Origin: Rhodospirillales bacterium
GTDB lineage: Bacteria > Pseudomonadota > Alphaproteobacteria > Rhodospirillales > UBA2165
Direction: 5' to 3'
Length of the DNA: 8,496 nt
Assembly: GCA_013204125.1 (NCBI GenBank)
Contig: JABMOP010000080.1
Span: 1 to 8,496 of the forward strand
The notes under the pieces were generated by a model, which was not told the origin of the DNA, ran no database searches, and was given only the letters and a program-made list of their open reading frames with translations. The first letter of the stretch is position 1. The number at the start of each line of letters is the position of its first letter. The translations under genes were made by a program, and so were the position numbers. This document shows positions 1 to 6,501 of this stretch, piece by piece.

Positions 1-1100
1 ACGGCGCCGAGCCCGAAGGCGTTTGTGTGCCCGACCGCACCATCGGCGCCGGGCGCCGGTCTTCGACGTCCAGAATGTTCTTGCGCCCGGCGGAATCCCG
101 CCCCAACCTGACCGTCGAAACAAATGCGCTGGCGCACCGGGTTATCATCGAAGGCAGCCGCGCCGTCGGCGTTGAATTCGCTCAAGATGGCAAGATGCGC
201 ATTGCCCGCGCCGGCAAAGAGGTTGTGCTCTCCGGCGGCACCTATAATTCGCCGCAATTGCTATTGTTATCGGGCATCGGCCCGGCCGATGAATTGCGCG
301 AAATCGGCATTGAGCCGGTGCTCGATCGGCCCAATGTGGGCAAAAACCTGCACGATCATGTCAACGCCTTCGTTTTTTTCGATATAGCGACAAATGATTC
401 TCTGACCACCACCTTGCGCGCCGATCAGGTGGCGCTGAACGCCCTTCGCTATCAATTGTTCCGCACCGGGCCGATGGCCAATTTTCCGTCCTCGTCGCTG
501 GGCTTCATCCGCGTTATGGAAGAGAGCGAGCGCCCGGACGTGGAATTGATTATTGTGCCGATCTGGCAGGAAGCGAAGGTTTGGTTTCCTGGCATCCGCC
601 GCGAGCCGCACCGGTTTTCGGCCCGCTGCGCGGTTCTTCACCCGAGAAGCCGGGGCTATGTGAAGCTGCGCTCATCGACCCCGACGGACAAGCCGCGCAT
701 TTTGTGGAATATTTTCAAAGACCCCTACGATCTCGCCACGCTGCGCCAAGGGATTAAGGCGATCCGCACTATTTTCGATCAATCGCCGTTGAAGGAAATG
801 ATGGCCAAAGAGTTCATGCCCGGCACCGAACCCGGCAACGATGCCGATCTCGAAGAATGGCTGCGTAATAATTGCCAGACGGCGCAGCACCCGGCCGGCA
901 CCTGCCGCATGGGCGCCGACGAAGCCTCGGTGGTGGACGAGCAATTAAGGGTGCGCGGCATCGACGGCCTGCGCGTCGCCGATTGTTCGGTCATGCCCGA
1001 TGTGATCGGCGGCAATACGAATGCGCCGACCATCATGATCGCCGAAAAAGCCGCCGATATGATTTTGGGCCGGGAGCCGTTACCCCAAGCCGAATTTTGA
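1..1100 (+). CDS. GMC-family FAD-dependent oxidoreductase, C-terminal part (5' end outside window)
   Basis: The reading frame is open to the left edge (first full codon at base 3), so the GTG at 27 is not a real start. The N-terminal FAD-binding Rossmann region, about 170 residues in this family, lies outside the window. What is seen: an RRSST block followed by FLRPAESRPNLTV, as in choline-dehydrogenase-like proteins; the second GMC signature (GTYNSPQLLLLSGIG, bases 237-281); HPAGTCRMG with the likely catalytic His at 888-890; and the closing GGNTNAPTIMIAEKAAD block, whose second Asn (1020-1022) matches the partner of that His in choline oxidase and dehydrogenase. Family members oxidise alcohols (choline, polyethylene glycol, aryl or alkyl alcohols) to aldehydes using FAD. 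The substrate is not determinable here. The next gene starts 13 bases downstream with its own ribosome binding site, so the two are probably co-transcribed. The family call is very safe; naming it choline dehydrogenase would not be. Confidence 0.95.
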   Translation, partial: GAEPEGVCVPDRTIGAGRRSSTSRMFLRPAESRPNLTVETNALAHRVIIEGSRAVGVEFAQDGKMRIARAGKEVVLSGGTYNSPQLLLLSGIGPADELREIGIEPVLDRPNVGKNLHDHVNAFVFFDIATNDSLTTTLRADQVALNALRYQLFRTGPMANFPSSSLGFIRVMEESERPDVELIIVPIWQEAKVWFPGIRREPHRFSARCAVLHPRSRGYVKLRSSTPTDKPRILWNIFKDPYDLATLRQGIKAIRTIFDQSPLKEMMAKEFMPGTEPGNDADLEEWLRNNCQTAQHPAGTCRMGADEASVVDEQLRVRGIDGLRVADCSVMPDVIGGNTNAPTIMIAEKAADMILGREPLPQAEF

Positions 1101-1113
1101 GGGAGACTTCACC

Positions 1114-2436
1114 ATGACCAACCAAGCCGAAAGCGACATTCTGACCCAGGTTGGGCCGGGCACGCCGATGGGCGGGCTGATGCGCGAATACTGGCTGCCG
1201 GCCTTGAAAGCATCCGAGCTTAAAGCCGACGGCGATCCGGTGCGCCTCATGCTTTTGGGCGAAAAACTTATTGGCTTTAGAGATACGTCCGGCCGCGTCG
1301 GCATCATGGATCATAGATGCCCGCATAGATGCGCTTCGTTCTTTTTCGGGCGCAACGAAGAAGACGGCATCCGCTGCGTCTATCACGGCTGGAAATTCGA
1401 TGTCGACGGCAATTGTTTGGATATGGCCAATGTGCCGCCCGCCCAGGATTTCAAACACAAAGTGAAGGCCAAAGCCTATAAGGCGGAAGAGCGCAACGGT
1501 CTGATCTGGGTCTATATGGGCGCGGCGGCAAAAGCGCCGCCGTTGCCGGCGATCGAGGCGACTTTGCTGCCCGAAAGCGAGATCAACATCACCTTTGCCC
1601 AGCGCGAATGTAATTGGCTGCAAGCCCTGGAAGGCGACATCGATACCTCTCATTTCAGTTTTCTACACGCCGGCAGCGTCAAGATGGACGATCTGCCGGA
1701 AGGCACCCTTGGGCGCTTCCAATTGCTCAACAAAGCGCCGGAATTTCATGCCGAGGATACGCCGTGGGGCACCATGTACGCGGCTTTCCGTCCGGCGGAT
1801 GCGGGCGAGACCTATTGGCGGATGGCGCATTTCCTATTCCCGTGCTGGACCATGCAGCCGAACGGCGACATGGATCATCAAATCCATGCCCGCGCCTGGG
1901 TGCCGCTGGACGATACCCACACCATGTTCGTGCAGATCAATTGGACCGGTATGAAGCGCGGCATGAGCGTCACCAAAACCGGGGCGCCGCTGCCCGGCGG
2001 CGGGCAGGTGTTTGATTACCTGCCGACCTCAACCGATTGGCTCGGCCGCTACCGCTTAAACAGCAACGCCGGAAATGATTACCTGATCGACCGAGACGCG
2101 CAAAGGCGGGACGAAATTTACACCGGCATCACCGGCATTTATGAACAAGACCAGGCGATTACCGAAAGCATGGGCGCCATTACCGATCATACGTTTGAAC
2201 GCCTTGCGCCTTCCGACGCGATGGTAACGAATACGCGAAGGCGCCTCTTGAACGCGGTCAAAGCGATGAAAGATAATGCCACGCCGCCGCCCGGCGCCGA
2301 CGATCCGGGAATATGCTTAGGCGCCAGGTCCGGTCATTTCGTGGCCGGCAATGAGAAAAATTGGCATGAGGCGTATGCCGAACAATTAAGCGCGTCGGCC
2401 AATCCAACCGGCCAGCTAAGGCAGGCAGCTGAATAG
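1114..2436 (+). CDS. Rieske [2Fe-2S] aromatic ring-hydroxylating oxygenase, alpha subunit (phthalate 4,5-dioxygenase-like)
   Basis: This is a full-length 440-residue protein. The ATG at 1114 is preceded by GGGAGA at 1101-1106. The N-terminal Rieske domain has C69-x-H71 and C88-x2-H91, the four cluster ligands. The catalytic domain has the D177-x2-H180-x4-H185 motif within ALEGDIDTSHFSFLH: H180 and H185 bind mononuclear iron, and D177 is the usual electron-bridging residue. D346 in YEQDQAITESMG is the likely third iron ligand. The block from NDYLIDRDAQ to SMGAI is characteristic of the phthalate-dioxygenase/O-demethylase branch. Such enzymes use O2 and two electrons to hydroxylate or demethylate aromatic acids in the cytoplasm. 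They need a separate reductase, and none is encoded in this window. The cluster region contains a 9-base duplication that makes the peptide HRCPHRC. Family and fold are secure; the substrate is unknown. Confidence 0.95.
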   Translation: MTNQAESDILTQVGPGTPMGGLMREYWLPALKASELKADGDPVRLMLLGEKLIGFRDTSGRVGIMDHRCPHRCASFFFGRNEEDGIRCVYHGWKFDVDGNCLDMANVPPAQDFKHKVKAKAYKAEERNGLIWVYMGAAAKAPPLPAIEATLLPESEINITFAQRECNWLQALEGDIDTSHFSFLHAGSVKMDDLPEGTLGRFQLLNKAPEFHAEDTPWGTMYAAFRPADAGETYWRMAHFLFPCWTMQPNGDMDHQIHARAWVPLDDTHTMFVQINWTGMKRGMSVTKTGAPLPGGGQVFDYLPTSTDWLGRYRLNSNAGNDYLIDRDAQRRDEIYTGITGIYEQDQAITESMGAITDHTFERLAPSDAMVTNTRRRLLNAVKAMKDNATPPPGADDPGICLGARSGHFVAGNEKNWHEAYAEQLSASANPTGQLRQAAE

Positions 2437-2649
2437 CTACGCCAATCCAGACGCTTTGCGGCCGGTGGCTGTGATGGTCACTTTGTTGAAGCCGGCGCCG
2501 AACTGCTTGGTCGTAATCCAGCCGCTGCTTTCGCATTCTTTAAGCGTGCGCCCGAGAATGGTATCTTCCCGATTATCGGAGACCGCGATATCGCCCGACA
2601 TGACGAGCAATTCCAAAAGCAGCATTTGTTGTGGAAGTATTGAAGCCAT
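2437..2649 (-). CDS. Small winged-helix-like protein, function unknown (70 aa)
   Basis: This 70-residue frame on the - strand fills the gap between two + strand enzyme genes. I do not recognise a named family. Its pattern suits a winged helix: an amphipathic first helix (ILPQQMLLLELLVMSGDI), a putative recognition helix (DTILGRTLKECESSGWI), then a beta hairpin (TTKQFGAGFNKVTITATGR) like the wing of MarR/PadR-type regulators, where a G-W/L-I turn precedes the wing. The start is ATG at 2649-2647, with no strong Shine-Dalgarno sequence upstream. Its TAG stop (2439-2437) directly abuts the TAG of the oxygenase gene, forming the palindrome TAGCTA, so the two genes are exactly tail-to-tail. It could be a local regulator or an unlinked small DNA-binding protein. 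That it is a real gene is likely but not certain: it is short and its initiation site is weak. Confidence 0.6.
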   Translation of the reverse strand: MASILPQQMLLLELLVMSGDIAVSDNREDTILGRTLKECESSGWITTKQFGAGFNKVTITATGRKASGLA

Positions 2650-2751
2650 GATGTATCCAATAAGAAATAGTCGTTACAATTTGTGCGAATTAAAGCGGGC
2701 TAAGGCGTTCTCTACAAACATTGATTGGCCGGAGCGCCAGGGGAGCCATCC

Positions 2752-3615
2752 ATGAACATTCAAAAATTTGACTGGCGAAGCGCCGATGACGCTGCCATCG
2801 AGCATCATTTCAACCCGCGCCTGACCATTCCAAACGCGCTCGAACTCTTAGGCGCATTACCGAAGCGGGCGGCGGCGGCGCGGCTATCCCTCGCCGGTCA
2901 ATATGACCTTGCTTATGGTCCCGGCGATAAAGATACGTTCGATCTGTTCCCGGCCGAGGGCGGTTCCGGGGCGGCGCAAATTTTTATTCACGGCGGCTAT
3001 TGGCGGGCGATGGATAAAAGCGATCATAGCCATTTGGCGGTGGATGTAACCGGCGGCGGTGTCACCCATATCAGCCTCAATTACGATCTCTGCCCGGATG
3101 TGACCTTGGATGACATCACCGGCCAAGTGCGAAGGGCGATTGTGCATATATTCAATCATGCCGCCCAATTGGGCGTCGATCCGGCGCGGCTGCATATTTC
3201 CGGTCATTCGGCGGGCGGTCATTTGACCGGCATGATGATGGCGACCAATTGGCCGGAATTTGGGCTGCCCAAAGATGTGTTTAAAAGCGCAACTCCGATC
3301 AGCGGCGTGTTTGAGCCCGAAGCCGTCATGCATACGTCGATCAACGACGATGTGCGGCTGGATCCGGATATGGCGCGGCGCAATTCCGCATTGGCCGCGC
3401 CGCCGATGGTGAACGCAAATGTGATGGCGGTTGTCGGCGGCGATGAGCCGGCGGGTTTCCATGAACAATCGGAAGCCTATGTTGATTTATGCCGGGGACA
3501 CGGGATGGACGCCGAATTCATTACCCAGCCGGGCTGCAACCATTTCACCGTCTTGGATGCGTTATTCGACAAAGACGGCGTCTTGCACGGCAAAATGATG
3601 GCGATGATGGTTTAG
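2752..3615 (+). CDS. Alpha/beta hydrolase, arylformamidase/esterase-like
   Basis: This 287-residue cytoplasmic protein (no signal peptide) starts at ATG 2752, which has GGGGAG at 2740-2745 six bases upstream. A TTG at 2725 in frame would add nine residues but would put that ribosome binding site inside the gene. Key motifs are H80-GGYW (oxyanion hole; typical of kynurenine-formamidase-like and hormone-sensitive-lipase-like hydrolases), the nucleophile elbow GHSAGG with S153, a probable acid D231 in GGDEPAGF, and the base H264 in CNHFTVLD. The triad is therefore complete. Known relatives hydrolyse N-formyl amides or esters of aromatic compounds. The next gene is an ACMSD-type amidohydrolase 87 bases downstream on the same strand, so a joint role in breaking down an aromatic or amide-containing substrate is plausible. 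The specific substrate is inferred only loosely; a general carboxylesterase role is equally possible. Confidence 0.9.
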   Translation: MNIQKFDWRSADDAAIEHHFNPRLTIPNALELLGALPKRAAAARLSLAGQYDLAYGPGDKDTFDLFPAEGGSGAAQIFIHGGYWRAMDKSDHSHLAVDVTGGGVTHISLNYDLCPDVTLDDITGQVRRAIVHIFNHAAQLGVDPARLHISGHSAGGHLTGMMMATNWPEFGLPKDVFKSATPISGVFEPEAVMHTSINDDVRLDPDMARRNSALAAPPMVNANVMAVVGGDEPAGFHEQSEAYVDLCRGHGMDAEFITQPGCNHFTVLDALFDKDGVLHGKMMAMMV

Positions 3616-3633
3616 GATTTAGAGCCTTGTGTC

Positions 3634-3664
3634 TTGCCAGCCACTATGCCCGGTGTTGTATAAT
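3634..3664 (+). promoter_or_regulatory. Candidate sigma-70-type promoter upstream of the amidohydrolase gene
   Basis: A perfect TATAAT lies at 3659-3664, with TTGCCA (four of six consensus bases) at 3634-3639 and a 19-base spacer, slightly longer than the optimal 17. It sits in the 87-base gap after the alpha/beta hydrolase stop and would give a leader of roughly 30 bases before the ATG at 3703. A perfect -10 box is uncommon by chance in such GC-rich DNA. Promoter function is an inference. If real, the amidohydrolase can be transcribed independently of the gene upstream. Confidence 0.45.
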
Positions 3665-3702
3665 GCGTTCAAAGAATAACGCGCCTACCGGAAGGAATCC
3701 CT

Positions 3703-4572
3703 ATGCTCGATCTCGACACATTGAAGGCCATCGACATTCACACCCATGCGGATGGTCCCTGCGGCACCGAAACTTACGAAGACAAGCGCGAGCTTGCCGA
3801 AGGCATGCAGAAATATTTCGGCCGCGCCTATGAGCCGCAGCCAATCCAAACGATTGCCGAATATTACCGCGAACGGCAAATCGGGCTGGTGATTTTCACG
3901 GTTGATAGCGAACACCATATGGGCCACACCCGTTATTCCAACGAAGAAGTGGCCCAGCAGGCGGCTGAAAATTCCGACATCATGATCCCGTTCGCGTCCA
4001 TCGATCCGCATAAGGGTAAGCAAGGCGCCAAGGAAGCCCGCCGTCTGGTGCGGGATTTCGGTGTCCAGGGGTTTAAATTTCATCCCTCGACCCAAGGCTT
4101 TTACCCTAACGACCGCATGGCCTATCCGTTGTACGAAGCGATCGCCGAAAGCGGCAAGCCGGCGCTATTCCATACCGGTCAAACCGGCGTCGGGTCGGGT
4201 ATGCCGGGCGGCTTCGGCATCCACCTCAAATATTCCAATCCGATGTTTCTGGACGATGTGGCGGTGGATTTTCCCGATATGCCGATCATCCTCGCCCATC
4301 CGTCGTTCCCGTGGCAGGAAGAAGCCTTGGCCGTCGCCCAACATAAACCCAATGTCTATATCGACCTCTCCGGCTGGTCGCCGAAATATTTCCCGCCGAT
4401 CCTGGTCCATTACGCCAACTCATTGTTGAAGCACAAAGTGTTGTTCGGGTCCGACTACCCGGTGATTACGCCCGACCGCTGGCTGGAAGATTTCGATACC
4501 TTGAAAATTAAGGACGAGGTCAAGCCGATGATCTTAAAAGGCAACGCCGCCAAATTGCTGCAATTGGCGTAA
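3703..4572 (+). CDS. Metal-dependent amidohydrolase, Amidohydro_2 family (ACMSD/LigI-like TIM barrel)
   Basis: The protein has 289 residues. Its ATG at 3703 follows GGAAGGA at 3690-3696. The N-terminal IDIHTHADG supplies the H13-x-H15 metal pair. Further likely active-site residues are H157 (ALFHTG), H199 (ILAHPS) and D251 (LFGSDYP), which correspond in order to the metal-binding and catalytic His/Asp residues of ACMSD-type decarboxylases. FKFHP at 124-128 is another common landmark of the family. Members decarboxylate or hydrolyse aromatic and dicarboxylic intermediates, for example 2-amino-3-carboxymuconate semialdehyde decarboxylase, LigI lactonase or gamma-resorcylate decarboxylase. Length and motif spacing look complete. 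It has a candidate promoter of its own and converges with the TRAP operon, leaving 30 bases between stop codons. It probably acts late in the same catabolic route; decarboxylase versus hydrolase cannot be decided from sequence alone. Confidence 0.92.
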   Translation: MLDLDTLKAIDIHTHADGPCGTETYEDKRELAEGMQKYFGRAYEPQPIQTIAEYYRERQIGLVIFTVDSEHHMGHTRYSNEEVAQQAAENSDIMIPFASIDPHKGKQGAKEARRLVRDFGVQGFKFHPSTQGFYPNDRMAYPLYEAIAESGKPALFHTGQTGVGSGMPGGFGIHLKYSNPMFLDDVAVDFPDMPIILAHPSFPWQEEALAVAQHKPNVYIDLSGWSPKYFPPILVHYANSLLKHKVLFGSDYPVITPDRWLEDFDTLKIKDEVKPMILKGNAAKLLQLA

Positions 4573-4602
4573 CGGGAAAGGCTTCTTTTTCCAGGCTGAA
4601 CT

Positions 4603-5919
4603 TTAAGGGCCGAGGTTATATCCGGCGATGCGCGGCAGCCACAGCGCCAATGCCGGAAACAGAATAATCAGGGTAATGCGGATTATATCGGCATAGAAAA
4701 AGGGCATAATGCCGCTAAATATCGTCTTTAAGGGGATCGTCTTGGCGACCCCGAACAGCACAAACACATTCATACCGATTGGCGGCGTGATCATGCCGAC
4801 TTCGATCACCATGACCAGGACGACCCCCCACCAAATCGGGTGGTAACCCAAATCCGTCACCAGCGGCAGGACGAAGGGCATGGTGATGACCATGGCGGCG
4901 ACGGTATCGAAAATACTGCCGAGGATGAGGTAGATCACCATCAGGACGAAAATCACCGCCAAGGGCGGTATGGAAAGCTCCGATATTTGAGTGACCAGGG
5001 CGTCGGGCATTTTAGACACCGTGATGAAGCTCGAAAAAATGGAGGCGCCGGCGATGATCAGGTAAATCATCGCGGTGTTCGAGGCGGTGTCTCTTAAAAC
5101 TTGCCAAAAACTGTCCAGGTTCATTTTGCCGCGCGCGATGGTAAAGGCGACGGCCAATCCGGCGCCCAAGGCGGCGGCTTCGTTGACCGTGAACACGCCG
5201 CCATAAATACCGCCGATCACCGCTAATAAAAGTGCCAATACGCCCCAGCTTTTCTTGAGGACGGCAAGGCGTTCCCGCCAACCCAGGCGCGTGCCCGCCG
5301 GTCCCGATTTTGGATCGCGGTGCACCAAAATGCCGATGGTGATGAAATGAGCCATAACGGCGATCAGCCCCGGAATTAGCGCGGCGACGAACAAGGCAAT
5401 GACGAATTGTTCGGCCAAAAACGCATAAATCACCATGATCACCGATGGCGGGATGAGCAAACCCAAAGTGCCGCCGGCGGCAACCGAGCCGGCGGCCAGT
5501 TTTTCTGAATAGCCGCGGTTCAGCATTTCCGGCAGCGCCACCCGGCCCATGGTGGCCGCCGTCGCCAAAGAGGATCCGCAGACCGCGCCGAAGCCGGCGC
5601 AGCCGCCGATGGTGGCGAGCGCCAGCCCGCCTTTCCGGTGCCCCATAAAGGCGTAGGCCAACCGGTAGATATCCGAAGACAGGCCGCTGACACCGGCAAA
5701 ACTGCCCATCAGCAGAAACAGCGGAATGACCGCCAGATCCATGCTCGAAATCACGCTGACCGGTTCGGTCGAAAACAGCGATACCGCCGGCATCCAGCCG
5801 CCGAGAAAACCAAAACCAACAAAACCGGCGATGGCCATGGCGACACCGATCGGAATATGCAGCGCGATCAACGCGAACATTCCAACCAACCCTAAGCTTG
5901 CGACGAGTATCGGGTCCAT
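4603..5919 (-). CDS. dctM: TRAP transporter large permease subunit, DctM family
   Basis: A 438-residue, strongly hydrophobic integral membrane protein of normal family length, with about a dozen predicted membrane segments. DctM landmarks are clear: a Gly/Ala-rich block at residues 105-130 (GCAGFGAVCGSSLATAATMG), ALPEMLNRGYSEKLAAGSVAAGG at 128-150, LGLLIPPSVIMVIYA at 152-166, and near the C terminus GMITPPIGMNVFVLFGVAK. It forms the ion-coupled translocation channel of a tripartite ATP-independent periplasmic transporter. Its ATG (5919-5917) overlaps the dctQ stop by one base (TGATG) and is preceded by AGGAG inside dctQ, indicating translational coupling. It is the last gene of the - strand operon and ends tail-to-tail with the amidohydrolase gene. 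The symbol is given at family level; the cargo need not be a C4-dicarboxylate. Confidence 0.96.
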   Translation of the reverse strand: MDPILVASLGLVGMFALIALHIPIGVAMAIAGFVGFGFLGGWMPAVSLFSTEPVSVISSMDLAVIPLFLLMGSFAGVSGLSSDIYRLAYAFMGHRKGGLALATIGGCAGFGAVCGSSLATAATMGRVALPEMLNRGYSEKLAAGSVAAGGTLGLLIPPSVIMVIYAFLAEQFVIALFVAALIPGLIAVMAHFITIGILVHRDPKSGPAGTRLGWRERLAVLKKSWGVLALLLAVIGGIYGGVFTVNEAAALGAGLAVAFTIARGKMNLDSFWQVLRDTASNTAMIYLIIAGASIFSSFITVSKMPDALVTQISELSIPPLAVIFVLMVIYLILGSIFDTVAAMVITMPFVLPLVTDLGYHPIWWGVVLVMVIEVGMITPPIGMNVFVLFGVAKTIPLKTIFSGIMPFFYADIIRITLIILFPALALWLPRIAGYNLGP

Positions 5920-6482
5920 CAGTACTCCTGGTCCGTCGGCAAAACATTTTCCAGCAAGCGCGGCGCGGCATCGTCGTCACCGTCCCGATTTTTCGCCGCC
6001 CGGAAGAGCACCATGAAACCGACGATCTGCACCGGCACGCATAAAAGCATGAACAACGTCGCTGCCGCCCACCATGGCGCCACCGGTAAACCCAACAGCC
6101 AGGTGGTTTCGCCGTTGACTTGGAGATCAATGGTGTAGAGCACGAATTGCCAGCCCAAGAGGATAAAAAACACCGAAGTGACCAACGCCGCCAAAGTATC
6201 CAGCCAGGCCGCCCCCTGAGGTCCCACCAGGTTGCCCAGAAAGCCGATGGAAACGTGATGACGCTCGGCAATTGCGACGGGGAAAAACGAGGCAATGACC
6301 ACGGCGACAATCAAGCGCCCAACATCGGCGACGCCGTCAATCGGGCTATTGAACAGCCAGCGCATCAGAACATCGGTGATGGTTATCAGCGCCAGCGCCA
6401 CCAGCCCGATCAGCCCCAAAAAGGCGAACCAGCGCGCGGCAACGGTGCCGCGCCGGTCCAGATTTGCCAGCCAGTCCGTCAT
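5919..6482 (-). CDS. dctQ: TRAP transporter small permease subunit, DctQ family
   Basis: A 187-residue protein with four likely membrane segments at about residues 18-40, 52-72, 92-115 and 136-160. The conserved DctQ stretch DVLMRWLFNSPIDGVADVGRL follows the first helix, with R/N/P/G in the expected places, and AERHHVSIGFL follows the second. DctQ partners with DctM to form the membrane complex. The ATG (6482-6480) lies 19 bases after the dctP stop. An in-frame TAA at 6494-6492 excludes a longer product. No clear Shine-Dalgarno sequence precedes this ATG (the upstream bases are C- and A-rich), so translation may depend on ribosomes finishing dctP. It overlaps dctM by one base. The polar C-terminal tail after residue 161 is acidic. 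The symbol is used at family level. Confidence 0.94.
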   Translation of the reverse strand: MTDWLANLDRRGTVAARWFAFLGLIGLVALALITITDVLMRWLFNSPIDGVADVGRLIVAVVIASFFPVAIAERHHVSIGFLGNLVGPQGAAWLDTLAALVTSVFFILLGWQFVLYTIDLQVNGETTWLLGLPVAPWWAAATLFMLLCVPVQIVGFMVLFRAAKNRDGDDDAAPRLLENVLPTDQEY

Positions 6483-6501
6483 TTTGGGGGTTTAGCGCCG
6501 G

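Noticed and set aside
27..1100. GTG at 27 as a complete short oxidoreductase gene
   Set aside because: The frame continues upstream to the window edge with family-like sequence, and the N-terminal FAD-binding domain would be missing, so this is an edge truncation rather than a short gene.
1033..1653. A 206-codon open frame on the - strand across the GMC/Rieske junction
   Set aside because: It overlaps two genes with intact catalytic motifs and shows no family features or ribosome binding site.
2675..2680. TACAAT as a -10 box for the alpha/beta hydrolase gene
   Set aside because: It matches five of six consensus bases, but no acceptable -35 element lies 16-19 bases upstream, and the surrounding AT-rich gap makes a chance match likely.
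4575..4592. A possible terminator hairpin (GGAAA pairing with TTTCC) between the amidohydrolase and dctM stop codons
   Set aside because: The stem is only about five weak pairs and is not followed by a T run on either strand, so it does not support an intrinsic terminator.
5012..6310. A 432-codon open frame on the - strand overlapping dctM and dctQ
   Set aside because: It is rich in Arg, His, Cys and Gly, has no recognisable motif, and covers two clear TRAP genes in another frame. It is a by-product of GC-rich codon use.
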